A stretch of 64,000 bases of DNA from Heterohyrax brucei (lineage: Eukaryota > Chordata > Mammalia > Hyracoidea > Procaviidae), in contig CM053141.1 in NCBI GenBank assembly GCA_028571685.1, forward strand, positions 133,948,833 to 134,012,832. The letters run 5' to 3'. The notes under the pieces were generated by a model, which searched no databases, had not been told where the DNA came from, and saw only the letters and a program-made list of their open reading frames with translations. Shown here piece by piece: positions 10,609 through 22,251 of the stretch. Within the stretch, counting starts at the first letter, position 1. Each line of letters begins with the position of its first letter. The position numbers were made by a program, and so were the translations under genes.

Positions 10609-11084
10609 TGTTAATTTCCTATGGTTGCTGTAACAGATTACCACAAGCTATGTGTTTGTGTATACACCTGTGTTATCTTACACTTCTGGAGGTCAGAAAT
10701 CTAAAATGCGTTAACAGGACTGTGCTCCGTCTGAAAGCTCTAGGGAAGAATCCACTTCCTTGCCTTTTCTAGATTCTAGAGGCTGCTCCTATTCCTTGGC
10801 TACTAGCTCTCTTCCATCTTCATTCACAGCTAGAGATGACGTAATAACTCCAGCCTCTGCTTCACTGTCATATCTACCCTCTCTCGCTTTGACTCTGTCG
10901 CTTACCTCTTATAGGGTCCTTTGTGATGACATTGGCCTGCATAGATACTCCAGGATAATTTTCCCTTCTAAAATTTTTAATCACCTCTGCAGAATTCCTT
11001 TTTTCATGTAAAGTAATGTATTTACAGGTTCTAGTGATTAGAATTTGGAGATCTTTGAAGGACTGTTATCCCTTTAATGACACA
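10609..11084 (-). mobile_element. MLT1-type MaLR solo LTR
   Basis: The + strand starts tgttaatttcctatggttgc and ends taatgacaca. It contains the family blocks cacttctggaggtcagaaat, gctctagggaagaatcc and attacaggttctagtgatta-like text, all in reverse orientation relative to MLT1. Confidence 0.8.
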
Positions 11085-11126
11085 TATGAGTCGCAATTGA
11101 CTTGATGGCACTGGGGTTTTTTTTTA
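11085..11126 (+). mobile_element. SINE 3' tail fragment
   Basis: The segment tgagtcgcaattgacttgat followed by ggcactgggg and a T run is the RTE-like tail of the SINE family. Confidence 0.6.
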
Positions 11127-11139
11127 TACATATACACAC

Positions 11140-11775
11140 ACACATAATATTTCCTTTAAGTGAAAGTTTCCAGTTCAATTTAGTTTGTCACACAAAAGCA
11201 CACACACACTTTGTTATATAACCCTATTTCTCTCCCCGCATCGTGACAGCACACTCCTCCTCTCCACCCTGTATTTTCCATGTCCATTCAACCAGTTCCT
11301 GTTCCCGTCAGCCCTCTCATCTCACCTCTGAACTGAAGCTGCCAGGTTAGTTTTATGTATGTGTTTGAGCCAAGAAACACTCTTTCCACCAGTATCATTT
11401 TTTGTCTTATAGCCCAGTTCTGTCTTTCTCTGAAAATTTGGCTTTGGGAATGGCTTCATTTCTGGGCTAGGGCAGAGTCTGGAAGCTTTGTCTTCTCAAG
11501 TCCCTCTAGTCTGTCAGACTGTCAAGTCTAGCCCACTTTTCTCCCCTGATGTCAGGGACTGTTGTGTTCCCTTTCAGGGCAGTCATTGGTGGCATCTGGG
11601 CACCATCGAGTTCTCCCAGTATCATGCTGATATAGTCTCTGAATTACGTGGCCCCTTCTGTCTCTTGAGCTTATATTTTCGTTATGTCTTTGGTGTTCTT
11701 CATTCTTCCTTGCCCCAAGTGCACTGGGACCAGTTGATGCTTCTTAGATGGCCACTTACTCTTAATGGCCTATCT
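11140..11775 (-). mobile_element. L1 3' end (Afrotherian-type 3' UTR)
   Basis: In reverse it starts just after an AT tract with tttaagtgaaagtttcc and continues through ctccccgcatcgtgacagca, a tcagggcagtcattggtggc block and a gatgcttcttagatggccac block. The same series of blocks recurs at 12228, 22357, 26505 and 41089; the copies at 22357 and 41089 have long target duplications, so this is a poly-A retrotransposon end. Confidence 0.7.
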
Positions 11776-11882
11776 TATTTCTCACTGCATCTCCTAAGAA
11801 AACTTCAGTAGCTACCAAGCCAGTTTCCCCTACCCCCACCCCATACATGCCATGTAAATTGCTACCTGTCTGTCCTTTTCAT

Positions 11883-12028
11883 AGAGGCTCTAGTGGCACA
11901 GTGGTTAAGTGTTTGGTTGGTCAGGAGTTCAAATCTACCAGCTCTTCCTTGGCAACCCTATGGGACAGTTGTAATCTGTCTTGTAGGGTCACTATATGTT
12001 GGAATCAGCTTGATGGCAATAGATTTTG
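11883..12028 (+). mobile_element. Afrotherian-type tRNA-headed SINE
   Basis: Diagnostic blocks are ggctctagtggcacagtggt, a B-box-like gagttcaaatct and the tail ggaatcagcttgatggcaa. Confidence 0.82.
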
Positions 12029-12227
12029 TCCTTTCTGTGCTGAATGTCCTTCCCTCTGCAGCCTGATGTGTTCATACTGAGTTCTCCTTCTTCCATATGA
12101 GCTTACCTTAGTCCCAAAATTCTGTTCTCTGAACTCCAGTTCCATGTAGGTTAGAGATTTCTAGTTAATTTTCTCTTGAATGTTTCTAATATTTCAAACC
12201 TAATTATCTCTTTTTGTCTGACTAGAA

Positions 12228-12825
12228 GGTTTTTTTATTATGATGATTAAGTGAAAGTATACAATCCAAATCAATTTTGCATGCCCACCTATCTGCAGCT
12301 CCATCTGCTCTCCTCACCCTGTGACAGCCCATTTGTTCTTTTCACTTTGTACTTCTAGTATCTCCTTAAAGAGCACCAGTCCCCACCTCTCTGCCCTCTT
12401 CTCTCCCTTCTAGAAAGTAACCAATGGCCTTCTGTAAATGTATAAATGTATAAAACCATGAAGTATACACACCACATGCTCATACTGTGTCCCCTGAGTC
12501 CAGTCCAGTACTGAGTTGACCTCAGTACTGATTTCAGGTCAGGGCCAGCAGAAAGTCTAGGGGCCATGTTCCTAGGGGACCCTCCAGGCTGTTGGACCAT
12601 CAATTCTGGTCATTTAGCGGAGTTCTTGGACTGCACACCTCTTTTTCTCTTGTTGTCTCGGAGACTCTATTTTGTGTCCCCCATCATGGCTCCCTCTGGT
12701 AGTGGCTGGGCACCTTCTGGTTCTTCTGGTTTCATGCTGATGCAGTCTCCCATTCATATGGGTCCTTCTGTCTCCTGAGCTCATTTTCCTCGTATCTTTG
12801 ATGGTCGTCAACTGTTCCAGATGGG
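12228..12825 (-). mobile_element. L1 3' end (Afrotherian-type 3' UTR)
   Basis: It starts with the antisense A-tail (tttttttattatgatg), then attaagtgaaagta, tgcccacctatctgcagctc, gggaccctccaggctgttgg and gtagtggctgggcacc blocks. It is 5'-truncated. Confidence 0.7.
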
Positions 12826-14809
12826 TAGGGATCTTTTGTAGAAGATTGTTTTTAATTTTCTGTTTCTTTTTTAAAATTAGAGCCCAAGTCTTCTTGTTGT
12901 ATCTTCTGTACTGTCTAGTAGAGTGTCAGACACTTATTGGATATTTAATAGCATATTGTGTATGGAATGTTTAGTGCATCGTGCATGTTGATCAGTTAGT
13001 AGAGGAATGTTTTCTATTGGGAAGAGCAGTTTCTAAGTTTATTGTAAGTTTATATCAGGTTATACTTGTCCTAAATTCTTTGTAGCACCTATCACGTCAG
13101 TACTAGATGGAAGCACAAGACAAACCAAAAAGCAAAAACATCACAACAGTGAAATAAAAACAAAACACGTATTTTTTTGTTCAGTCTTAGTGTAATGTCA
13201 TTTAAAAAGTCATAGGGTGTCGTTTTATGGGTCAGCTTTAAGGTTGTAGATGTGTCCTGTCTTCAGTTCACATGTTTGTACCTCATTACAACCAAATAAT
13301 TTACTACTTTAAATGGTGAGCCCGAGCACCAGCTTTACTTCTAGACATCAAGTCATATGTTGGAGAGAGAATCCTCAGTATTGCAAGCTGCTAAATACGT
13401 TTTACATGGCTTTATAGCTGTTTACAGTCAGCTTCAGCCTACCCTCTTTATTCAGAAAAGTTTTAGTGAAGTATGGGACTTTTGTTTTGTCTTGTTAAAT
13501 GAACTGTTCTTTTTTTTCTTACCATCTACTTTTGACTTAAGTAAAATATTACATTCTCTTTGATTCAATGAAGTACTCATTTTAGAAGAACCAGAAAGCT
13601 ACTGTATGAGGTCAAACCCAAGGTAACACCCCAGACAAGTTGTCTTTAAAGGAGACCCTGAGGGGACGGGGATGACAGCATAGGCTAGAAGAGTAAATTT
13701 ACTCCAAATGTCCCGCTACTTCTTTCTTTAATTTTTCATTTGTTTGTTTTGCTGTGCTTTCTTTTTAATCATGTACTGAGGAAGCAGCCCTTTCTGTGGC
13801 AGACGGCTGCTGTAACCGATGTATACACCACTAACTCTGTACCGGGTGACTTTTTGTATAAACTCTTCTACCAGCATAAAAAAGGAGAAGGGAGTGGCCA
13901 CACCAGGAAAAGGAATTGTGCTTTTGTCTATCGTGGAATCTGGGAGCTATCTGCGAGATCAGAAAGGCCACTTGGCCGGACGCGGCCTGGCCAGGACAGT
14001 TAATCATCGGATGAGGTGGCAGAGGGGTATTTATCTTCCAAGCAGCTGAGCCTTACTGGAAACATATTGTCTCAGATTTGTCTCTCCTCATCTAAGGCAA
14101 TCCATTACTCACCTAAAAGTGCTGTCATGGGTCCCAGCACTATGATGACGGCTCCCTCAGTGCGCCTGACATAACTAAAAAGGAAAAATGTTTTCACTGC
14201 TCTGTCTTGAAGATTTAAAAAAAAAAAGGAGAGATTATGGAGCTGATTTTCTATTCTGAAATATAAGAAATGTTGTGGTTGAATCTTTTCACAGGACTTT
14301 TTTTATGACCAACCTGAAACTTAAAAAGTGTTATCACAGAAGAGTCGAGCAGTTTGGGCCTTGTTCTTGTTTGCAGAATACCTCGGGTAATGGAGACATG
14401 AGATGTAGAACTGTGCCCTTTACAGGCAGCTATAAACTCTACTTCTCTTTCTTGCATTATCAGTTTACTCCCCGATACTGGGTTATTCTTATCAGTAAAT
14501 GAACATACTATAATATTTGCCATTAAGAGAAATAAAACTGTCCCATGACCCTGTGCTTGCCTCCAGCTTTACCCTGTTATTCTCCCTTTGTCGAATTGTT
14601 TGTGGTGTACCTCCCTAAACGAAGAGCTTGTGCTTTCTTGCTTCCCCTTCTTTCCCTTCTCAGTGTGTGTTCCTTCCTAGCAGCATTTGATGTGATCTGA
14701 CTGCGTGTGCACCCCTCTGGACACAGTTTCCTGACTGAACCTCAGTGACTGTCCTGCCTCATTCTCCTGCCTCTCAGAGTTGGATGGCTCCAGTGTTTGC
14801 CCTTATATT
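12826..14809. other. Intron 2, mostly unassigned
   Basis: A possible L2 tail sits at 12890-12960 (actgtctagtagagtgtcag). 13790-14060 is more GC-rich and holds two overlapping short open frames without recognisable motifs. 14216-14230 is an A-run. Confidence 0.5.
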
Positions 14810-15312
14810 TGTGTTCTATTGCTGTGTAACAGATTACCACATACTTTGTGGCTGAAAACATCACACATTTGTTTTCTCTTAGTTTTTGTGGCTCAGGAGT
14901 CTGGGCACAGGTTAACTGGGCTCTTTGCTCAGGTCTGAGCATGCAGAAATCAAGATATTGACCGGGACTTGATCTCAAAGGAGGATTGGGGTCCTCTTCT
15001 AAACTCATTCAGGCAGAATTCAATTCCTTGCAGTGACAGAACTGAGGTCCGTGTTTGCTTATTGGCTCTCAGCACCTAGAAGGCATCCTCAGGTATTGGC
15101 AATGTAGCCTTCTCGCAGCGTGGCAGCTTACTTCTGCAAAGCCAGCAGTCAGCCACATTGCCTTCTTTTGTAGCATAAAGTCATCATGGGAATAACTGTC
15201 TCATCATGTTCGTAAGTCATGTCTACAGTCTACGGGAAGAAGTTATACAGGGCGTGTAATGTACATTGGGTGGAGGAGTCTTGTGGAGCATCTTAGAATT
15301 CTTTCTGCCACA
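14810..15312 (-). mobile_element. MLT1-type MaLR solo LTR
   Basis: It starts tgtgttctattgctgtgtaa and ends ctttctgccaca. The blocks gctcaggagtctgggcacag, tctaaactcattcaggcaga and gtggcagcttac match a G/C-richer MLT1 subgroup read in reverse. Confidence 0.8.
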
Positions 15313-15405
15313 GCTCCTTTTTCCATCAGTACCTAATTCTCAGTGTCATCTGATTCCATGGCTCTCAACACCATGTGCATGCCGACCGCATTACAGTCAC
15401 GAGTC

Positions 15406-15535
15406 ATCTCCCCCATCTCAAGATCCTTAATTGTATTTGCAAAGTTCCTTTTGACATACATATAAGGGAACATGCTCATAGGTTTAGGACATGGTCATCT
15501 TTTGGGACTGTTACCTTGCCAAGCACAGGTGGCTC
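15406..15535 (-). mobile_element. MLT1-type LTR end fragment
   Basis: ctcccccatctcaagatcct, tttgcaaagttccttttga and aggtttaggacatggtcatc are the end blocks of a second, partial MLT1 copy. Confidence 0.65.
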
Positions 15536-16203
15536 TAACTTAACTATCCATAGAATTTTTCTTTATTTATAGTATCCCTTGAAACTACTGCCCAGAAATG
15601 CTTATCTGAGGAACCATCATTCAGTTTTTGTGAACATATTTTAAACTGATTTTTAGGAATGTTAGAAAGATCAGCCTTTCTGTTTTTCAGTTTCTTCTAT
15701 CATAGAACTTTGAAGAAGCTCTCAAGATGGTGTGATCTATTTATAGAGTATTTCCAGGGGCGATGGTTATAAACAATTGAATTTTATCTTGCTGTTTTAT
15801 GAAAAATTTTATATAGAAAGACTTTTAATCAGAAAAGCATTTCTCCAAGAAGAACTTTGTTGCATTGATTAACAAATTATGTATTGTTTTTCTTTCTTTA
15901 TAATTCATCTACTGGACTTTTACTTTTTTTCCAAAAACAAAAAAAAGGTAACTAATTAAATAATTCCAGTCATAGATATCTGAGTAATAACAATATAACA
16001 GCTACCCAAAACCGTTACCCTGACACCTGAATATTTAGCAAAATATGTAAAGGACTTTTGAACAAAATTTCAGTATTATTACATTTCTTCTATCTTAGTT
16101 TAAGACATAAGACTTTGTTCTATTGACTTTTTCCCCAAAAAATATCTTTCTGTTTAAGAGCAATTTTCTCCTCTTTTTTTGTTTGTTTGTTTTATATTTA
16201 CAG
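15536..16203. other. Intron 2 end, no element recognised
   Basis: AT-rich sequence ending in a T/GTTT-rich pyrimidine tract and the acceptor of exon 3. Confidence 0.6.
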
Positions 16204-16308
16204 CTTAAGAAATGTATAAAAACTCCAGAAATCCCTTCTAAACATGTTAGAAACTGGGTCCCAAAAGTCTTGGAACAGCGACGACAAGGCTTGGAAACGT
16301 ATTTACAG
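16204..16308 (+). CDS. SNX24: SNX24 coding exon 3 (PX domain, central part)
   Basis: This 105-nt exon is phase 0 at both ends and encodes 35 residues, from L-K-K-C-I-K to L-E-T-Y-L-Q (protein residues 49-83). It carries the proline-containing loop of PX domains (K-T-P-E-I-P-S-K), which in the family dips into the membrane. It also carries the second basic motif E-Q-R-R-Q-G-L-E-x-Y-L, whose Arg contacts the phosphoinositide. The acceptor is tttacag at 16197-16203 and the donor is GTAAGA at 16309-16314. It joins exon 2 in frame across 13,160 bases of intron 2. The reading frame is intact. Confidence 0.95.
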
Positions 16309-16813
16309 GTAAGATGTGTTTAGATCATCAGTGTGGTGTAGCTCAAATACTCTCACATCTCAGTATTTTTTCTCAGAACTTTCAGATGTGATAAAAGATC
16401 ACACTGTGGTATAAAAATGAATGAATTTAAAAGTTATACATACCTTGTTGTTTGTTTTAGCTTTAGTTAAGTTTAATTAGGTTCTTTTAGGTTTAATTAA
16501 TTTAAAAATGGTTGTGTAAACCCAGAAAGTGAAGATGCAGTATAAAGGTAAAAACTGATGGAGAGATGGTGTCTCGTTTTTTTTGATTGAGCTCCACAAG
16601 TTATCTCCCGAAACATTTGTGGCTTCCTCATAGCAATCCTAGTGAGTGAGGGAGGGGACCAGAGAAAAATGGAGTTTTTTGTTGCCTTTGCTTGCTAGTG
16701 TATCTGTAGAACCAAATTGAGACAGACTGTGCAGAAACTGACCTTGAAGAAATGCCAGGGTTTTTGGAAAATGAGAATATGTATTTTTAAAATAAGAATG
16801 TATAATAAAAACT
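16309..16813. other. Intron 3 start, no element recognised
   Basis: Contains a tttaattag-type repetitive stretch at 16455-16505 and nothing I can assign. Confidence 0.55.
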
Positions 16814-17328
16814 GTCATAACTGTAAGTTTAAAATTCTCCAGTGAAGTCCAGCTCTCCTTTTCTGAGAGATAAGAGCTTCCCTAGTCTCTGGCCATGCTC
16901 ACCATAGTCATCCTTGTCCTTGGCCTCTAAGGTGGGTTTCAGGAGCATGAGTGTTCTGGTTGAACCACGCTTGACCCGTCTCAGTCCTAGCCTGATAGTG
17001 TGCTCTCTGAATTTCGTGATGGCCACAGCTGCAGGAGGTACCTTGACACCTGTGTGCCTTTTCTTGTTCCAGGCTCAGAAGAGCTGACACTGCTCTGCCT
17101 TTTCCTGTCTCTCGTCAAAGAGAGAGTCTTTCACTTAGAGGTAGTTGTACTTGTTCCTCTCAGTTACAGAAAAGAGTCTTCTGATCTCCACTGTGCTTCT
17201 GAAATCTACCTGAGAAACTGAAGGACGAGAATGACTAAGGTGGTCATGGCCAGGGGCCAGGGAAGGTCTTGTCTCTTGGAAAAAGAGAGCTGGACTTCAC
17301 TAAAGAATATTAAACTTACTATGATGAA
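16814..17328. repeat. Long inverted repeat, family unknown
   Basis: Left arm about 16814-16950 and right arm about 17189-17328 are reverse complements at roughly 80 percent identity by eye. They share the perfect core gtgaagtccagctctc and the outer gtaagttta. About 240 bases lie between them. The left arm on the minus strand and the right arm on the plus strand both contain related open text (L-D-F-T, G-H-G-Q/E-H-G-Q). It may be a fold-back DNA element, or two head-to-head copies of one old repeat or retrocopy. I could not name it. Confidence 0.75.
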
Positions 17329-18798
17329 GATCTGTATACTTAAGGCACCTATGACATCAAAGAAAGAGGCTTTTCTTGTGATATTTTCACATCCTCTTTA
17401 GTTGCTAAACCTAGTGTGGATTCTGTTTAAGAAGAAAACTATGGACTATATGAAACTGATACACTAATTCCTCTGCACAGGTTTTTCCAGGGTTTTGTTT
17501 CTGAATCCCTAGTTACTAGAAGCTAAGGAAAGGCCACTTGGGTTTAATGATAAATTCAGAGGACTTTCCCAGTAGAAAGATGCCAGGAGTCTGTTCCTGG
17601 CCTCAGGTGGTTTTCTTGATCTTCACAAATACTCAGTAGGAAAGCACCGGGCGGGAGGCCTCTGAGGATGCTCTGTTGTCTTTGTTCTTCTGCTTTGGGC
17701 AGGGTGGGAGGATCCCTTACTACCTCTTCCTTGTGGTGGGAGCTGAAAGGAAACGGGGATCAAAAATCACTGGAATCTGAGTGGCCTAGTTTCCTGAGCC
17801 TCTGCGTGAAGACTTCCATAGCTTTGGGCAACACTGCAGAGAAGATTTAAGGAAATAAAGGAGACTTCAGAAATTGTATGTGAAGGATAAAAGAACAAGT
17901 TCTCTATAATTAAATGGAATAAACAATGTATTCTTATTGGTAAGCCAGATTTTCCACAGATATCGTGTATCTTCAAGCTTTAGTTCTGAAGAAAGCTTCA
18001 TTCTTTCCCCTGCACTGTATTTGACACATGGCTTCCATTACTACTCAGTGTAAACATTTTAAGTGTTTGTACATTGGATATAAATAATGTGGATAAAATC
18101 ATCTCTGGCACAGAGAGGAGTTTACAGTGACACTCAAATTGAGCTTAGAATTTTTCATTCCCAGAAATAGGACTTGAAAGATGTGGTTGAAGGATTGAGA
18201 GGGCTGGCTTCCTGTTGTGCATTTAATGTTCAATTTGTTGTCACTTAGTTCCCCAAGGAGTCAAGGAAGCTTCTCTGTTTTTTTCAACACTTGATTCTAT
18301 TTTCATGCAGTGGGAGTTACACATAAGTTGAAAAGATGAGTGTCAATGATTTATAAATCCCAAATGAAGTAAAAACCCTGGCCTAAGTGTCATTTTTTGG
18401 ATAAGTACTATAGTATCAGTGCTTCTTTTGTTAGCCTGTGTTTGCTTTCCAAACTCCAGATAGAATCCTGCTCACCCTCAGGTCCAGTCTGAACCCCTGG
18501 AAGTGGGGGCCACTACCACTTCTTAGCAGAGAACATCCTGTAGCTGACCCATCTCCATGTTAGCCAGATAGGATGCCCGTCAGCTAGCTCTTGAAGCTAG
18601 GACAGTATTCATAGAATCTTAAGCTTGCAGAAGACTTAGATGTTGCCCTAGACAGTCTGCCTCTTGCCCCATTTATGTTGATGACCGTCCCTCTGGCCTC
18701 AGTAAGTCACCCATAAAACAGGCAGATTAGCTCTTAAGAGAGCTGGAGAAAACTTACCCTCTTGTCCAAGAGGCAACCAGTACATTTTGGGCTACTGG
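17329..18798. other. Intron 3, no element recognised
   Basis: Mixed-composition sequence without a repeat signature I recognise. The short open frames at 17668-17850 and 17767-17976 overlap on opposite strands and look like chance. Confidence 0.5.
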
Positions 18799-19303
18799 TG
18801 TCTTAGTCATCTGCTGCTCCTAACAGAAGCATCACAAGTGGATGGCTTTTAGCAAAGAGAAGTTTATTGTGTCACAGTGCTGTAGGCTGGATGTCTGAAT
18901 TCTGAGCACCAGCTCTAGGGAAGCCTTTCGCTCTCTGTTGGCTGTGGAGGAAGGTCCTGGTCATCAGTGCTCCCTTGAACAGGGAGCGTCTCGGTGCAGG
19001 AATGTCAGGCCCAAAGGACACATTGTGCTCCTGGCACTGCTGTCTTGGCAGTATGAGGTCCACCTGTCTCTCTGCTTTCATATCTCTTATATCTCAGAAG
19101 AGGTTGGCTTAAGACACTATTTCATCTTGTGGGTCTTATCAGTGTAACTGCCGCTGATCCATCATATTAAATCACAGTGATAGAATTTATAACTCATAGA
19201 GAGATCTCGTCAAATGACAACATGGTAGAAAGTCACACAATACTGGGACTCCTGGCCCTAACCAAGTTAACATATATTTTGGGGGGCAATGCAATCCATG
19301 ATA
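18799..19303 (-). mobile_element. MLT1/MaLR-like solo LTR
   Basis: It starts tgtcttagtcatctgctgct and ends aatgcaatccatgata. It is the same subfamily as the outer LTR at 4897 (acaagtggatggctttta, gctctagggaagcc). No clean 5-bp duplication remains. Confidence 0.8.
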
Positions 19304-19344
19304 ATGGGTGAGTGCAAATTTCTTAGGATGATCCACACTGCTGT

Positions 19345-19475
19345 TTGTTTCATACCTGGAGAAACTGAAGTCCAGCAGGGTTAGAGATTTGCATGACTTT
19401 CCGGAGTATGTTAAAGAGCTGGGACCATAACTACAGTGTGCTAACCCCCAACGTGACTGCTTTCATTACCCGTGT
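19345..19475 (+). mobile_element. MIR SINE fragment
   Basis: ctggagaaactgaagtccag, ttgcatgactttcc and gagctgggaccataac follow the MIR core order (gaggaaactgaggc, cttgcccaaggtc, gagccgggattcg). Confidence 0.5.
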
Positions 19476-20480
19476 GGATGTTCTAAGTTGGAGGAAGACG
19501 TTCAGTCTTGATGTAAAGCTTTACAAAGGGATATGTAATAGGTAAAGGAAAAAGACTTTAAAATGGTTAACTATTAAAATTTAATTGACTGTTACCCTGG
19601 CTTCTTAGATATAGATACATGGATGGTAGCTTTTTAAATCTGTAACTTGAATCTTGTAAAAAAAATTGTGAACATCCTTCTATTTTTAGTGTGTAAGTCC
19701 TCTAGCTTATGGTGGCATTCAAACTGAGTGTCATATTTGAGAGACTAACTTAAAAATAAGAAAAATTACCTGTTTGCAAGATTAATTTTATCTGAGATTT
19801 TAAACTAAGAAAGTACAACATACCTTGATGCCTTGCACTTTTCCCGTTCTTTTCCATTCCATTCAGGTCACCAAGTGATTTAAAAGGGAGATACTAAGAA
19901 ATGTCATACTTATTACTTATTTGGCTGTGCGTTCAATTTGGAAATAAAAACATTCATATTAATCTTCACAATACTATTTATAAATATTATCTTTTATATT
20001 TTGGTATCTGTTAAATTTAAATCTTTTTTGGTGAAGAAAAAAGATTTTTTTAGTGTATTTTTTTAAAGGAACTTTCAGATGCAAGAAAAAGGATCAAGCA
20101 TACCAAATAAAGTAGCGTGTAATTTCTACAGTATAAATGGTATCTTGCAATGCTGTGGGTAGACTTTAATCAATGAGTGCACTTCCAGAACCTTCTGCCA
20201 GCCTAGAGCAGCTATCACTAGCATTATTGAAAATAATCTCCTGGAGATAACAGAAGCAGTATGAGGGCACCTTAAGTGTGTTTTTTAATTTTAAAGTAGA
20301 TTTTTGAACCGTTATATCTTTTCTACTTAAATTTCCAAATTACAAGGTTGAAAGCAAATTCTAAAAGAAACATCAGTTAATTGTCTAAGTGTGTTTAGTG
20401 TCTTAGAAGCAAAGTCTAGAATTAAGCAAGTGTGGGTTAAAAGTGACATTGGTCATTTGAGTAACTTGAAGCATAGTGGT
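19476..20480. other. Intron 3, no element recognised
   Basis: AT-rich sequence with several T- and A-runs near 19650-20070. Confidence 0.55.
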
Positions 20481-20984
20481 TGTTCTAGTCAGCTAGTGCT
20501 TCTGTAACAGAGATACCACAAAGTAGATGGATTGAGCAATGGAAGGTTTATTCTTACACAGTCTGGTAGGTTACAGGTCCAAATTCAGGGTGTCCACTCC
20601 AGGAGAAGGCTTTCCCTCTGTCAGCTTTGGAGGGAAGTCATTGTGTTGCGTCAGTCTTGGTGCAGGAACCTGAAGTCTGGAGGACGCGCTTTTCTGGTGC
20701 TGCTTTCTTGATGGTGTGAGATTTCCAACTGTCTGCATGTTTCCCTTTCATTTTATCTCTTGTAGGGTAAAAGGTGGTATGCAAGCCACACTCCAGAGAA
20801 ACTCCCTTTACAGTGTGGCAGAGAGGTGACCTTGGGAAGGGATTTACAGTTCCACACTAATCCTCCTTAACAGACAGCATAGGAAAATAAAAAAGTGGAG
20901 GACAGTCATAAAATATTGGGGATCATGGCCAGCCAAATGGCTACACACATTTTGGGTGGTGGGGACACAGTTCAATCCGTGACA
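20481..20984 (-). mobile_element. MLT1/MaLR-like solo LTR
   Basis: A 504-bp element from tgttctagtcagc to atccgtgaca, flanked by gtggt (20476-20480) and gtagt (20985-20989), a 5-bp duplication with one change. It is close kin of the nested LTR at 5275-5775. Confidence 0.82.
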
Positions 20985-21004
20985 GTAGTCTACCTGATGA
21001 ACCA

Positions 21005-21180
21005 AAAGCCCAAACCAGACCAATTACTGTCAAGTCAGTTCTAACTCATGACAACACCGTGTGTTTAGAGTAGCACTGCTTGCTAGAGGTTTCTTGGTGG
21101 TAATCCCTATGGAGGCAGATCTATAGGACTTTCATCTGAGGTGCCACTGGGTTGGTTCAAACTGTGAACCCTTAAGGGAC
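21005..21180 (-). mobile_element. Afrotherian-type SINE, diverged long form
   Basis: aattactgtcaagtcagttc, ggaggcagatctatagg and gaggtgccactgggttgg correspond to the longer SINE variant that also occurs at 32165 and 43095. Confidence 0.65.
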
Positions 21181-21810
21181 CTGCCTGATCCACAGTGGAT
21201 TTTATTTTCATTCTCTGGAATCATCTGTTTATTGAATAGGAAATCAAGTAGCTGTTACTTACTCTTCATATCTTCTTATCTCCTTCCCCTTAAGTAATGC
21301 ACCCCAGGAAAATTCCTAGAAGTTTAACACCTGAGGCCATTAATCTCCTATAAAATAGAGTTAAAAAAAGCAAGGTATTTTCTACGTAAATGGGAGAAAA
21401 TTTATTGATTTTCATCCCAACAAAAAGTCTGCGCCAAATAAAAACTTTTTTAGAAAAAAGGTTTAATATTCCAAATTATGGATACTGGGCAGTTTGTCAA
21501 CTTCTGGAGGTACTGTTAAAGATAGAAACAAGTTAATACTTGATGTTAATGTAGCAATAAATGTTATACACACATGTGTATATAAATGTTATACACACAT
21601 GCATAAATATATGCAGATTTAATTTTACTTAATGATAAGCCTTCACAAAGCACCTGCGGTATTTAAATCAAAGGGGTAGATCTGCTTACAGAAGCATTGA
21701 ACCATGGCCTAAATTAAGTGACTGTATCTACTTTATAACTCTTTCTTCTCTGCCTTCCATGGTGTGAACTTCATCTGCCTCCACCCTCACCCTTAAAACA
21801 AGCAAAACAA
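21181..21810. other. Intron 3, unassigned, with a 25-bp tandem duplication
   Basis: 21557-21581 and 21582-21606 repeat ataaatgttatacacacatg plus five bases. Otherwise AT-rich and unassigned. Confidence 0.7.
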
Positions 21811-21945
21811 AATCTGTTGTTGTCACCATGATTCCAACTCGTAGCAACTCTGTAAGACTGAGTAGAACTGCCCCAACAGCTGGTGGATTCCAACTGCTGG
21901 CCTGTTGGTGAGCAGCCAAGTTCTTAACCACTGTGTGCCTGTGCT
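21811..21945 (-). mobile_element. Afrotherian-type tRNA-headed SINE
   Basis: Blocks attccaactcgtagcaactc, gagtagaactgcccc, attccaactgctggcctgtt and agttcttaaccactg are diagnostic. Confidence 0.85.
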
Positions 21946-22251
21946 CCCCCTCCTTCTTAATGATACGTAAAAAGCTACAGCAGTTCTAGACCTTACGTCC
22001 TCACACCACATAAGCCAGAGTCCAGGAACAGAGTCCTAGAGTCTCACTTAAGAAAGGAGATATCACCCAGAAGTCCAGGTGGACATTTTCCCTCATCTCA
22101 TTGGCTCGTATTTGCTTATATGTCCACGTCTGAACTGCCACTCGGGCTAGGGATGCCCTAGTGACTTAAACCAGTCAAGATGCACTCCTGAGGCTGAGGA
22201 TGAAGAAGGGATGATTTCCCTGAAGAATAATCAAGGTACTCTTGCTTAAGG
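21946..22251. other. Intron 3, no element recognised
   Basis: About 300 bases of unassigned sequence between two SINEs. Confidence 0.5.

Noticed and set aside
11488..11811. 107-codon plus-strand frame
   Set aside because: Antisense of an L1 3' UTR copy; the same text recurs in other copies with different frames.
16829..17090. Processed ribosomal-protein pseudogene (basic K/R-rich minus-strand frames)
   Set aside because: I compared the text with the small ribosomal proteins I know and found no match. The inverted arrangement fits an unknown repeat better.
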